Positions 33,317-44,772 of a stretch of 64,000 nt of DNA are shown here, piece by piece. This DNA is from Perilla frutescens (lineage: Eukaryota; Streptophyta; Magnoliopsida; Lamiales; Lamiaceae), in assembly GCA_026008535.1 (NCBI GenBank), contig BRKX01000011.1, positions 14,454,001 through 14,518,000 of the forward strand, in the 5' to 3' direction. Position 1 is the first letter of the stretch; each line of letters starts with the position of its first letter. Under the pieces are notes generated by a model that searched no databases, had not been told where the DNA came from, and saw nothing but the letters and a program-made list of their open reading frames with translations. A program made the translations under genes and the position numbers.

Positions 33317-34030
33317 ATGGCTGGATCCAACGACAGCGATCTGGCCGAATCCAAAGACGGTGATATATCCGAAAAACCCATTTCCAAAATTTCCAACCAT
33401 CCAAATCAAAACAGCCAAATTATGAGTCAGATACTAGCAATCAATATAGACATCAAGCTTAATGATCAAAATTATGGGATTTGGTCCCGACTGATGAAAA
33501 TGTCTATCGACGGACGAGGATGCCTCAACCATATCACTGGCAAACCTCCTCCACCGACGGCCACAGACCCAGATTTTCCAAGGTGGAAACAACACGATTT
33601 GATAATTAGCTCACTAATTATTCAATCTATTTAGTCTTCCCTTGTTCCTCGATTCATTGAGTATCTAACAGCAAAAACACTTTGGGATGAATTAGCAGCC
33701 ACATACAGTAGCGGAGGAGATGGTTTGAAAATCTATGACCTGTTAACAAAAGCAAGCAAGCAAACAATAGGTCAACAAACACTTGAGGATTATTATGGAA
33801 ATTTGTAGGTCATCTGGCGTGAAATAGATCGACACCAACCAAACCCCATGAAATATTTAGAAGATATGGAAATCTTCAATCGATTACAATAAGAAAATCA
33901 GCTCTTTCAATTCTTAGCTGGACTTGACGACAAGTTCACTGCATTGAGAAAAGATCTTCTTCGGAAAATTCCGCTGCCCTTAGTTGAGAATACATATGTT
34001 GCCGCCCGCCGTGAGTTTGCAGAAAGCTAA
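33317..34030 (+). pseudogene. copia 1 gag
   Basis: The ATG at 33,317 begins MAGSNDSDLAES. A UBN2-type gag region follows, with LNDQNYGIWSRLMKMSI, KTLWDELAATYS and FLAGLDDKFTALR. In-frame stops lie at about 33,632, 33,806, 33,889 and 34,028. A decayed zinc-knuckle CEYYKKKKHTKEQC follows at about 34,230-34,275, with the second Cys replaced by Tyr. It would form the virus-like particle; this copy cannot. Confidence 0.82.
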
Positions 34031-36013
34031 ATTTAGATTCGCACCTCTACGAATGGCGGGGGCAGCAGTGTAGTTGACTCTACATCATCGAGCATCGGCA
34101 GAGGTTTTTCTGTATGGGGGAATGGGAGCCAACCCGGAAACCAAACAATGACAAAAAGAGGAGGGTTCCAGTCGGATCTGCGGGACGGAACAGTGCAGTC
34201 GTCATTCTGTCCAGATCGGTCAGAAATAGTGTGTGAATACTACAAGAAGAAGAAACACACGAAGGAACAATGCTTTGAAGGTGGAAGGACCCCTCAAAGC
34301 GGCCGACCGAAAAAGGAAAATGAGGTAAGGCCGCAGCAGTGACGGGCAACCAATAGGCCACCTGCGTCACCGGCGATGACGAAGCCCCAGTCGAAAACAA
34401 AATTGATAGCTTGATTTGGGGAAATGTGGGGTAAAAAATCTCGCCCTCAATTTTTCTCTCCGAATTATTTTCAGATATTCGCCGACCATGATGATGGCAC
34501 CGATCACGACAATGGCGACAATACCAGTGATAGCGGCGGAAATCAGCTACCGACTGAGAATCTAGCAAAATGAAAATGGGAAAAGACAGCAGATAAGAGA
34601 TCCTCTCTAAGGTGAATGGGCAAAAAGGTACAATTAAAAGGCCCAATGTCTATACCCGAGCCTCCCTTGAACGGTTTTGCAGGACATATAAGCCTATCTC
34701 AGAATTTTTTTTTTACAAAGGCTGGATATTTGATTGTGGGGCGACAGATACAATGACTCGTGATATCTTTGATATCCTCCAGGCTTCTCCTTCCAAGAAA
34801 AAATATATCTATATAGCAAATAGAGGATTATCCCCTGTTCAAGGAGCCGGATCTGTTAAAATCTCTCCGACTTTGAAATTATCAAATTACCTTTATGTCC
34901 CTAGCTTATCCTACAAACTTTTATCAATTAGCCATATGACCAAAGAGCTAAATTGTGTTGTACTTATGCATCCTACGTTTTGCCTTTTGCAGAATATTCA
35001 GATGAAGGAGATGATTGGGCGCGGTATTGAGCGCGATGGGCTATACCGCATCGATGAGGTGACTCGGGATGGGTCTGCTATGCTTGCTCATGGGTCGATT
35101 GATAGACAAGTATGGCTTTGGCACCGACGTCTGGGGCATCCTTCCTCTAGTTATCTAAAAATTTTATTTCCTGCCTTTAAACACTCCTCTTTTCACTGTG
35201 ATACTTGTGTAGTAGCCAAGAGCCATCAAACTTCATTTCCTATTAATAACACTCGAGTCAATAAAGTTTTTTCATTAGTACACTCTGATGTATGGGGCCA
35301 TACCTCTACTATTGGGAATGGACAAATTCGGGGTTTTCTTCTTTTTATAGATGATTGCACTCGCATGACATGGGTCTACTTTCTTAAAAATAAATCTGAG
35401 GTACCTGAAAAATTTCTCTATTTTTATACCATGATCTAAACCCAATTTAACACATCACTTTAGGTTCTCCATTCTGATAATGGGACCGAATATATCAATT
35501 CCACAATGAAAATTTTCTTCCAAGAAAAAGGGCTTCTCCACCAAACCACTTGCCCAAACACACCTCAACAGAACGGGGTCGCCGAATGTAAGAATCACTT
35601 TCTCCTTGAGATTACCTAATCTCATGATCGAATCTCAAATTCTACCTCATCTCTGGCCCGAAGCAGTTGCTACTACCGCATATCTTGCAAATCGATTACA
35701 TACTAAAATCCTCCACCTCAAAACCCTTCTTCAGGTTCTCTCTCAACATACCCCTGTACCTTCAGTCTACGCTGTCCACCCTCGAGTTTTTGGGTGTTCC
35801 GTCTTTATCCACATTCCCAAAACTGAGCGCAATAAGTTTGACCCTTGTGCCCTCAAGTGTGTCTTCATCGGGTATGGAATAAATTAAAAAGGGTATCGGT
35901 GTTACCATCCACCCACTCATCGGATCTACACAACTCTAGATTACAACTTCTTGGAAACTGAGTTCTTTTACCTTTACCAACCAAGCGATTAGGGGGAGAT
36001 AGCACAACAAGAT

Positions 36014-36493
36014 CCGCTAAGTTGGCTAACAATCACTGAGCAAGCTAGCAACCCGGCTGAGCTTATTTCCCATGACAAGCTCGGTAATCGCGATCCTGCC
36101 CAATCTCTTCTTCAGCTGGATATCTCTGAGGTAAATCCCTCTTCTGAAGCTATTTATATTCATTCTGACACTAAAGATAATACAGAAGAAATAGAGAACA
36201 CAGGGAAACATAACTCCTCTGACACTGAAGATACTATAGGAAAAATAGAGAACCCGCTAAGTTGGCTAACAATCATTGAGTAAGCTAGCAACCCGGCTGA
36301 GCTTATTTCTTATGACAAGCCTGGTAATCGTGATCCTGCCCAATCTCTTCTTCAGTCAGATATATCTGAGGTAAATCCCTTTTCTGAAGCTATTTATATT
36401 CATTCTGATACTGAAGATACTACAGGAGAAATAAAGAACACAGGGCAACATAACTCCTCTGACACTGAAAATACTATAGGAAAAATAGAGAAC
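36014..36493 (+). repeat. 240-base in-frame tandem duplication in copia 1
   Basis: The unit starting CCGCTAAGTTGGCTAACAAT at 36,014 is repeated at 36,254, exactly 240 bases (80 codons) later, with few differences. It lies in the variable spacer between integrase and reverse transcriptase, so the duplication would not have destroyed a domain. Confidence 0.9.
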
Positions 36494-38180
36494 AGAGGGC
36501 GAACAAGTCTAGGAGTCCCTCCAAAAAGATACTCCCCAGAACACCGGCCAAGATCCTCCAGATATCTAATAGCCAACTGTGTCAGGGGAAGACTATCAAT
36601 GGAAGCTGAAGCTTTTACCAATGTTGTGTACTCTGAAACCATCCCTAGAACAGCACAAGAAGCACACCAAATACCAGAATGACGTTAAGCTATGGAAATA
36701 GAAATGGAAGCTCTTGAAAAAAATTAGATATGGAAAAGTTGTCAACTGCCAGCTGGAAAAAGACCGGTGGGATGTAGGTAGGTATTTACAATCAATCAAA
36801 AAGCAGACGGGTCTATTGACAAATTTATAAAACTAGGCTAGTGGGTAAAGATTATACCCAAACTTATGGGGTGGATTACTCTGAAACCTTCTCTCCAGTG
36901 GCTAAGATTGATACTATCCGAGTATTGCTCTCCGCGGCAGCCAATTTGGATTGGCCACTCCTCCAATTTGATGTAAAGAATGCCTTCCTTCATGGGGAGC
37001 TAAAGGAGGAAGAAGAAGTATATATGGAGCCTCCGCCAGGATTTACCGTGGGTTTTTAGAAAGGTGAAGTGTGTCGATTAAAGAAGATCTTGTACGGTCT
37101 AAAGCAGCCACCAAGAGTGTGGTTTGGACGGTTTACCAAAGCCATGAGGAAATTTAGTTACAAGCAGAGTCACTCAGATCACACTCTCTTCATCAAAAGG
37201 AAAAAGGAGAAGGCAACTTAACTAGTTATTTATGTTGATGATATGATAATCACTGGAGATGATATTGAAGAGATTGGGCAGCTCCAAGATAGTCTATTTA
37301 GGGAGTTCGAAATGAAAGAACTGGAGAAGTTAAAATACTTTCTCAGGATTGAGGTGCTTTGATAAAAAAATGGGATCTTCATCTCACAAAAAAAGTATAT
37401 ACTTAATCTTCTTGCAGAAACCGGCATGCTTGATTGTAAGCCTGCATAGACTCCTATCATGGTAAATCATGGGCTATAAATTTCCGCTAAAGCAGAATTA
37501 ACAGACCGAGAAAGCTATCAACATCTAGTTGGGAAGCTAATCTATCTTTCACATACTCGGCCTGACATTGCCTATGCACTGGGTGTTATCAGTCAATTCA
37601 TGCATAGACCTCAGAAAGAACATATGGATGCAACTCTCAGAATTTTTCACTATTTGAAAGGGTCACCAGGAAGAGGCATTCTATTTCAGAAAAATGGCAA
37701 CTTGGAAATTCAGGGATATACTGATGCAGACTGGGCTGGAAATCCTGTCGATAGGAAATCAACCTCAGGATACTTCACTTTCGTAGGAGGGAATCTTGTC
37801 ACTTGGAAGAGTAAGAAACAGAAGGTGGTGGCGCTCTCCAGTGCAGAGGCAGAATTCAAAGGCATTGCTAAAGGGATAGTGGAGTTAATCTGGATCAAGA
37901 AATTACTAACGGAGATTGGACTTCCACCACAGAAAACTTGTCAGTTGATGTGTGATAATAAGACAGCCATAAGCATTTCTAAAAATCCAGTGCAGCATGA
38001 TCGAACAAAACATATTGAAGTTGACAGACACTTCATCAAAGAAAAACTTGAAGCTGGGGTAGTTAGTCTTTCATATGTTCGGCCGGCAGATCCACTGGCA
38101 GATATTCTTGCCAAAGCAGTCAATGGAAGGGTGTTTCATGAAGTACTTTGCAAGTTGGGTGTCAAAGATCCCACAACCCA

Positions 38181-38193
38181 ACTTGAGGGAGAG
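38181..38193 (+). other. Polypurine tract of copia 1
   Basis: TTGAGGGAGAG lies directly before the 3' LTR, the usual primer for plus-strand synthesis. Confidence 0.7.
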
Positions 38194-38415
38194 TGTTAGA
38201 ATGGAAAGAAAGAATAAAAAATGGAAAACCAAATCAAAGAGATTGAAAAGAATCATATGGGGAATGAAATCAATGGATTAAGAAATCAGTGATCTACATA
38301 CTATGTTTAGCTTACCTATAGAGGCTATAAATACTTGTAATTGTAATGCAAACAAACATAGAAAAAATAAAAGAACTTCTTAATCCTTTAAACATGTCTT
38401 TTTCTTGTGTTAACA
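38194..38415 (+). repeat. 3' LTR of copia 1
   Basis: It runs TGTTAGAATGG...GTGTTAACA, followed by target repeat ATAAT. It differs from the 5' LTR by scattered substitutions and one short indel. Confidence 0.93.
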
Positions 38416-38635
38416 ATAATACTTCGTTAGCATGACGATCTGCTATCAAATCCTCCGCGATTTTTATAAGAATTACCAAATTACGTTAATACCCTTGCAT
38501 GAAAAACTTTTCAAATACTACAGAATTGCCACCGCTTTTTTAATCAAATTTGGGCCTTTGATTTTTGAGGATCATGTAGTGTGAGATATGGTCCTAGTTC
38601 CCATACTAGGATTGATTTTCACCTAACCCCTCCCC

Positions 38636-39149
38636 TATATATATATATATATATGGTTGGCAACCAATGTGGCGAAATAGCATTACCCTTATTAAAACAA
38701 ACGAGTTGACTTAGAATGTTCCACATCTTCAAAAGGACATTTTGTCAACGTGGAATATCCAAGCCAACTCATTTTTTTCTCGTTTTGACGAAGTACAATA
38801 TACAAGTCAGTTTATTTTCGTTAAAATTAAAACTCGACATCATCAAAGTCCTAGCTCGGTATTTTTAGGTGCCAATATATATATATATATATATGAAGTT
38901 AAATTTGATAATTTTTTAAATAGATTAGAAATTTAATTGACAAAAGTGTTAGTTTGAGATAAATTTAAAACAACATAAATAGTTTGAAATACAAATGATG
39001 GTTTAGCCTATTAAATATTACAAATTTTCATTTTTAGTACAGTGAATACACACTTCAATTCATTTGAGATAAATTAGACAATAATTTTGTATGATAAAAT
39101 TTCTTCCTTTTTCTTCTATTAAAAAAACACTATAAGTTTGTATGATAAA

Positions 39150-39180
<31 letters not shown>

Positions 39181-39324
39181 CTTCTTCTTCTTCTTCTTCT
39201 TCTTCTTCTTCTATTAAAAAAACACAATAAAACTATATTAGCACACTACATATATCCACACATAATTGTTTCTCAATTCTTTTCCAAATATAAAATCTAT
39301 CTGACACATATAAAATTACGTGTG
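38636..39324. other. AT-rich stretch with simple repeats, no gene seen
   Basis: (TA)n runs lie at 38,636-38,655 and 38,875-38,895. There is no coding-like frame apart from low-complexity ones. Confidence 0.55.
39151..39212. repeat. (CTT)n microsatellite
   Basis: About 20 uninterrupted CTT units. The poly-leucine frame across it is not a gene. Confidence 0.95.
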
Positions 39325-39329
39325 GATGT

Positions 39330-39994
39330 TGTTGGGTATCTAGCCTAGTCGGAGTTCACCGCTTGTTTTCCAAACTGATCTGTCCTCTTCATGGTTGCTC
39401 AAGCAACCTAGGAACCTTTCAGATTCAAGCTCTTTCTTTCTCTTCACTATTTTATTGCCTTCTACTCGAGCTTCTCTGTCTGCAGACAAAAACACCCAAC
39501 AAACGGTTAGCAACTGGGTAAAATGAGTAAATAGAAAGAGAAAAGTAAGAAAACAGGAAGCCGTGAGGAATATAAAATAAGAAAAGAAAAGAGAAAGAGA
39601 ACAAAGATTGAGAAGTGGGAAAACCGTGTCTTGGAGACACAAGGGGCTCAGATTTTCCCACGGCGGCGACTGTGCAATTCCGGCAAAAACAAATGACCCA
39701 GGCCACAAGGTGAATCTGATGGATCTACACAGGAAGCTCACACACTCAGTCTCCAAATAGGAATCCGATGAATAGGATTCCAGTGAGATCACAAGAAAGG
39801 AATAGCAGAGCCTTCCAAAGAATACAGAGATTGTATGAAGCTTAAACAGTGAATGAAGCGGTGCAGGGTTAAGTAGATGGTAGAATTAGGTTTAAGATTA
39901 AAGAGGGATTAAAGGGCTGATGGGCTTGGTTTAGGCGGCTGGGCCCAAGATGGGCCATAGAAATAAATAAAGAGCATTAGGCCAATCCACCACA
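39330..39994 (-). repeat. 3' LTR of copia 2
   Basis: 665 bases. On the minus strand it reads TGTGGTGG...GATACCCAACA. It matches the other LTR with scattered differences. Just inside, a purine-rich GGGCAAAAGGTGGATA (minus strand) is the likely polypurine tract. Confidence 0.92.
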
Positions 39995-40342
39995 TATCCA
40001 CCTTTTGCCCATTGGTCTTTATGTCGCCAAGGAAGTGCTCACCAATAAATGGTTTATCATCATAGCCTTTTTACTCTTATCTATCACACAGACAAGACAA
40101 GAGAGAGAGAGAGAGAGAGAGAAATACTATGCGTATGAATCTCAGTCTCAACACTAGAGACCAACCAAATTTATGCAACTCATCTCAAGCCATTCAATGA
40201 CTATCCTTGATTGAATTGCAACCTAGCATTGAACCAAAATGGTAAAATAACCAACACACTGAAAACAACAAATTCACAGAGACAGATAAGACATCTAACC
40301 ACTCAAGCTGGAGTACTACTCAAGAAAGGCACAAAACAGAAT

Positions 40343-42510
40343 TCAACCAAGATCAATGTTCAAAGATCTCTTGCAGGCCATCAGCTTTGCAACTAGTAGG
40401 CACTTAGTGCCCATGTCTGCAGGGTTGAATTCAGATGTGATTTTATCAAGTAAAACATCACCTCTTTCCACAATATCACGGATGAAATCAAATCTCACAT
40501 CAATGTGCTTAGTTCTATCATGAAACACATGGTTCTTGTATAATTGAATTGCAGATTGGCTATCGGAATAGATAAGAGGTTTATCATCAATGAATTTAAT
40601 TTCAGATAGCACTTCATTAAGCCAAATGGCTTCTTTTACAGCCTCAGTAGCAGCAATATATTCAGATTCAGTAGTTGATAAGGCCACAATTCTCTGCAAT
40701 TGAGATTTCCAGCTAATACATACACCACACAAGGTAAACATATATGAAGTAGTTGACTTTCTTTGATCTCTATCATTAGCATAGTTTGAGTCAACATAAC
40801 CAATACATTTGATTCCATAATCTACCTTTGAGAAGGTCAGACCACAATTCATAGTAGATTTCATGTACCCAAGAAGCCATTTAAGTGCTTTCCAATGGGG
40901 TATACCTGGATTAGCCATATATCTACTCAAATATGAAATAACATAAGCAATGTCAGGCCTTGTGCTAATCATCAAATACATTATAGAGCCTATGGCATTA
41001 GCATATGGAACATATTGCATTTCAGTTATCTCTGATTTAGTTTTAGGAGATTGGTCTTTACTCAACACAAAGTGAGAAGCCAGAGGCACATTGATTGGTT
41101 TGTAATTTTCCATATTAAACATTTTCAGAACTTGATCAACATAGGCAGTTTGATGCAGCAAGAGAGTAGACTTTTCTCTATTTCTTTCAATGTTCATGCC
41201 AAGGATCTTCCTTGCATCACCAAGATCCTTCATATCAAAATTAGCACACAGGCACTTTTGCACATGCTTCACAGTTTCCAGGCAAGGACTAATCAGGAGC
41301 ATATCATCAACATATAGCAGCAAGAACATAGGAGTATCAGATTACATGCAATACAAGCAATGATCAAATTTACTTCTGGTAAATTTCATACTTTACATGC
41401 ATTTATCAAACTTGATGTTCCACTGCCTAGGAGACTGTTTCAGGCCATACATAGATTTCTTAAGTAAATACACATGATTAGGGAAAGTTTTATCAACAAA
41501 GCCCACATGTTGATGCATATAAATATTATTTTCAAGTTCACCATGAAGGAATGCAGTTGTCACATCCGTTTGCTTAAGTTCCCAATTAAAATGAGCCATA
41601 AGAGCAAGCATAATGCGTACAGTAGTAAACTTAACCACATGAGCAAAAATCTCATTATAATCAATGCCTTCTTTTTGTGTGAAACCTTTTGCAACCAATC
41701 TGGCTTTATATCTCACATTATCAATTTCATGTTTAATTTTAAATAGCCACTTGCATTCAACAACAGAGCAGTCATCAGGTTTTTTAATAAGCACCTAAGT
41801 ATTGTTGTTATGAAAGGATTTGATTTCACAGTTCATAGTAGCAAGTCATTTATCAGACTCAGGAGAATTCACAACTTCAGTATAAGTACTAAGCTCAGAT
41901 TGATCAACATTACTAAACACATTAAAAGCATAAAGAGACAGGTTATAATCATCATATCTGGCAGATAATCTCACATTCCTTCTTACCCTATCTCTAGCAA
42001 GTTGATAGTTATTCAGATTCTCAGGTTCAGGAATGGTTTCATGCTATTCTCAGTACTAGAGCTAGTTTCAGAATCAGATATTGTCATATTATTAGTAGTT
42101 TCATCACTTACCTCATGATTAGACACATAATCATTTTCATCAAGATTATCAGAAGCAAGTTCATGTTCAATAGCAAGTACATCATGATTCACAGTTTTAG
42201 GTTCATGCTGCATTGAGGTCAGATCATCCATCTCACTAGGAACAACAGGAGGAGAAAATATAATCTCAAACATGTTCTGATTCATGTTATTCAATTTATC
42301 CACCTCACTTGGAGCAGTAGAAGGTGAGGATTCAGGTAGACACGGGAAATCATGCTCATTAAATATAACATCACGGCTAACACAAGTTTTAAAGCCAGTC
42401 ACACTTCTATCCCATAGTCTATAACCCTTCACACCTTCAGCGTATCCCAGAAACACACACTTTCTAGCCCTAGGATCAAGTTTGCTCAATTTTTGATGCA
42501 CATATGTAGC
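40343..42510 (-). pseudogene. copia 2 pol, 3' part (integrase end, reverse transcriptase, RNase H)
   Basis: After the gypsy insertion the frame resumes with HQKLSKLDPRARKCVFLGYA (42,501 onward), the conserved integrase C-terminal block. A spacer follows to 42,013, with a frame change after that. Reverse transcriptase is 41,794-41,200: KWLFKIKHEID, QTDVTTAFLHGEL, YGLKQSPRQW and catalytic YVDDML. Two in-frame stops lie between 41,393 and 41,330. RNase H lies in the open 328-codon block 41,329-40,343, with YVDSNYANDRDQRKST, STTESEYIAATEA and KHIDVRFDFI. The polyprotein ends at 40,343, about 350 bases before the LTR. Confidence 0.9.
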
Positions 42511-42515
42511 ACCAC

Positions 42516-43237
42516 TGTTTAGTGTCTACTTATACCATTTTAGTACAATAATCTTGTTATGTTCAAAAACTTGTTGCGTTGATTTTTATATTGTTATTGT
42601 TGATTTTTATGTGTTTATTTGTGTTTCTTGCTCTAACGATGGATTATGCCAAGTATTGCAAATCTTGAGCTTTTGATCACAAAAACAGGAATTTTATGGC
42701 ATTTTGGTGGCAAGCAGGACAATCAGAAATTAAGATTGGATTCGTGGAAGATAGAATTAAAAGATCAAGGAAGAACAAAATAGGAGTTGAAGTGCACTGA
42801 TCGTACTTGAAGAAATCGTGGAAAAAGACCTCAAACCCCGCGGCCGCGCCAACCCCCGCCGCCGCGCGCAGGTCTCTTAGCCCAGCAGCCCCGCGGCTGC
42901 ACCAAGCCCGCTGCCGCGCGCTGCAACCCTCGGTGAGGATGCCCCCGCCCCCGCAGGGGTGTGCACAGGCGCGCGCAGTATGATCCCAGCCCCCGCGGGA
43001 GCGCGGGTGCCCCTCCTTCCGATCAGCTTTCTCTTCTTCACCACTGTGATTTCCTCCTCCACTCTGGACAATTCCACTCCATTTCCTCCCCTATCTTAAG
43101 TTGGATGTTCTAATTTGTGAAGACCTTTGGTAGCTATATTAAAGCAATAGGGAACTAGGTATTAATTTCCCTAAGTTTGCTTTTGGACTTTTGTCCCCTA
43201 AAAATCCTCCCAAATATCTCCTCCAAATCCTTGCATT

Positions 43238-43297
<60 letters not shown>

Positions 43298-44465
43298 TAC
43301 GGATCTATCTCTTCCTCTCATATCTAATATTAGATTTTGGGGATTAATAGATCATCACCATCATTCACTCCATACTCACCACTCCACTCTCTCTCTCTCT
43401 CACCCATACCATTCTCTCCATTCTCTCTCTCTTTCACACACACTACACACACTAATCTCTACACCATTTTCCTTCACCGTTTCCACCATCACCACATCCA
43501 CAAGAGGGAAGAGGAGATAAGAAAAATAAGGAAGCCAAGCCAAGCAAGGAGAATAAAAGATGAGAAGGTCGACGACGAGCCATCCGCGGAAGCTAAGCTC
43601 GGAGGAGGTTCATCTTGTATTTTTCTTTGTATTTCTTGGATGTTTGTGGGGATTTATCCCAAAACTCTTGAAGAATACTTAATATTATACAAGTTTGAGT
43701 TATTTGCATTTGATTTATGAGATGACTTTCTTCCATGGTATTTGTGTTGTTTTGAGCATGTTTAGTGGCTAATCTCTCTATTAGGGGGTAGAGGATCGAT
43801 GTGGTTTTGATCTATGCTTGTTCTTGTTGATTGTTGTTGTTGGAATCGTGCCTTTTCATGTTTAGGTACCTGATCACTACTTGATTATTGATAGGATTTA
43901 GAGGAGTCTTGATTGTGAATCTAAATCTGGAAATTGGTTCCTTCGACGTTAGGTGCATGGGGTTCCTAAGCCTAATATGTTAATCTTTCTTGTATGATAT
44001 AGCTAAGAGAGGTTTAACGGATAGACGGTGACAGGAATTGAAGTTAAACTAATTGGAAGGGTCTATCATATTTGTGAGATTAGCATTATCAACTGGACTT
44101 AAGCATAGTGATAAAACCATTGAGAGAAGCTACACCCTAATATCTTAATCAAACTTACTTCCTCTAATCTCAATATACTTTGTGTATTTGCACTTCATTG
44201 TCTTGCATTATTGTCTATTTCGAATTTGTAGCATAATCCCCATCAAACCCCTTATTAGAATGTTTAGATTTTATTTTAGTTGTTTTGTCAAAAGCATGTG
44301 TAGTCTATAAATAGATAATTCTTTCACATAAAGTCTTCCTTGAGAGATCGACTCGGGTTAAGCTTATTGCTTCTACAATTGACCCCGTCCAATTACGGGT
44401 GTGGTCCTAAGTAGTGTCTAGTGAGCATAAATCGGAAATTATAAGTGTAAATTTGGACCTAATCA
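42516..44465 (+). repeat. 5' LTR of the gypsy element
   Basis: 1,950 bases. It includes a very GC-rich block (42,835-43,015), a (CT)n run at about 43,243-43,295, a CT/CA-rich segment (43,360-43,500), and a TATAAATA-like motif near the end (44,309-44,316). No protein is expected from it. Confidence 0.95.
43243..43296. repeat. (CT)n microsatellite in the 5' LTR
   Basis: About 26 CT units. The corresponding run in the 3' LTR (54,163-54,192) is about half as long, which explains most of the LTR length difference. Confidence 0.95.
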
Positions 44466-44470
44466 AATTT

Positions 44471-44488
44471 TGGCGCCGTTGCCGGGGA
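44471..44488 (+). other. tRNA-Asp primer-binding site
   Basis: TGGCGCCGTTGCCGGGGA lies 5 bases after the 5' LTR and is the reverse complement of the 3' end of plant tRNA-Asp, the primer used by Athila-type elements. Confidence 0.9.
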
Positions 44489-44772
44489 AGGCTTTTAAGA
44501 ATTGTATTTTGAATGCTATATTTGCTTTTGTGTTATTTGTTTGTATTTGTGAAGTGAACTTGTTTAAGTGTCGTGTTTGTGTTGTTTTGTTCGTTTTGAT
44601 TTTCTTGTGTTGATTGTTTAGTCTCACCTCTCTTTCCACAAGGTACGTTTGATCTCCGTTTTGTTTGTGTTTGTGTATGCTAGGGAGGTGAAGCCTCAAT
44701 CGGAGACTTTCCCCCGTGTTTGACGATATCCATCGACCAAGGAGATTTGACGTGTTCGAGTGGGAAAGAGAG

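Larger units (their letters stand above)
34612..38199 (+). pseudogene. copia 1 polyprotein (protease, integrase, RT, RNase H)
   Basis: Protease motif IFDCGATDTMT at about 34,727; GAG-pre-integrase WLWHRRLGHPSS with CDTCVVAKSH at about 35,110-35,230; integrase HSDVWG..LFIDDCTR, HSDNGTEY and PQQNGVAE at about 35,280-35,590. Reverse transcriptase at about 36,780-37,300 has QFDVKNAFLHGEL, YGLKQPPRVW and catalytic YVDDMI. RNase H at 37,700-38,150 has YTDADWAGN, SSAEAEF and KHIEVDRHFI. Stops occur at about 35,437, 37,057, 37,219, 37,361, 37,447 and 37,477, with frame changes near 35,600 and 36,660. The last 199 codons (37,600-38,199) are open and stop inside the 3' LTR. Confidence 0.9.
33034..38415 (+). 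mobile_element. Ty1/copia retrotransposon 1, complete in structure, decayed in frame
   Basis: Perfect ATAAT repeats flank it (33,029-33,033 and 38,416-38,420). It has short LTRs (221 and 222 bases), a Met-tRNA primer site after the 5' LTR, and a purine-rich tract before the 3' LTR. The coding order is gag, protease, integrase, reverse transcriptase, RNase H. The LTRs differ at about a dozen positions over 221 bases, clearly more than those of the gypsy element downstream, so this insertion is older. It is inserted in the DNA element 32,072-38,635. Confidence 0.93.
32072..38635. mobile_element. DNA element with weak terminal inverted repeats, split by a copia element
   Basis: The left end starts GGGAATGG and the right end is ...CTCCCC, followed on both sides by (TA)n. 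The reverse complement of the right end shares CTAGTATGGGAACTAGGACC with CTAGTGTAGGAACTAGGACT on the left, plus a similar ATCTC block and a GGTGGCAATT block at similar depth. The (TA)n flanks make a target duplication impossible to define. The interior outside the copia insertion (32,130-33,028 and 38,416-38,520) repeats the phrase GCTAACGAAG...ATCATAATGCTA several times. No transposase is visible. Confidence 0.5.

Noticed and set aside
39142..39348. Poly-leucine frame
   Set aside because: It is a (CTT)n microsatellite.
43191..43720. Ser-Leu-rich frames in the gypsy 5' LTR, and their copies at 54,098-54,597
   Set aside because: Both LTRs contain them. They are driven by (CT)n and CT/CA-rich sequence, so they are not host genes.
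44716..44772. Starting gag at 44,716
   Set aside because: The codon there is GTG. The first in-frame ATG is at 44,773, and plant elements normally start at ATG.
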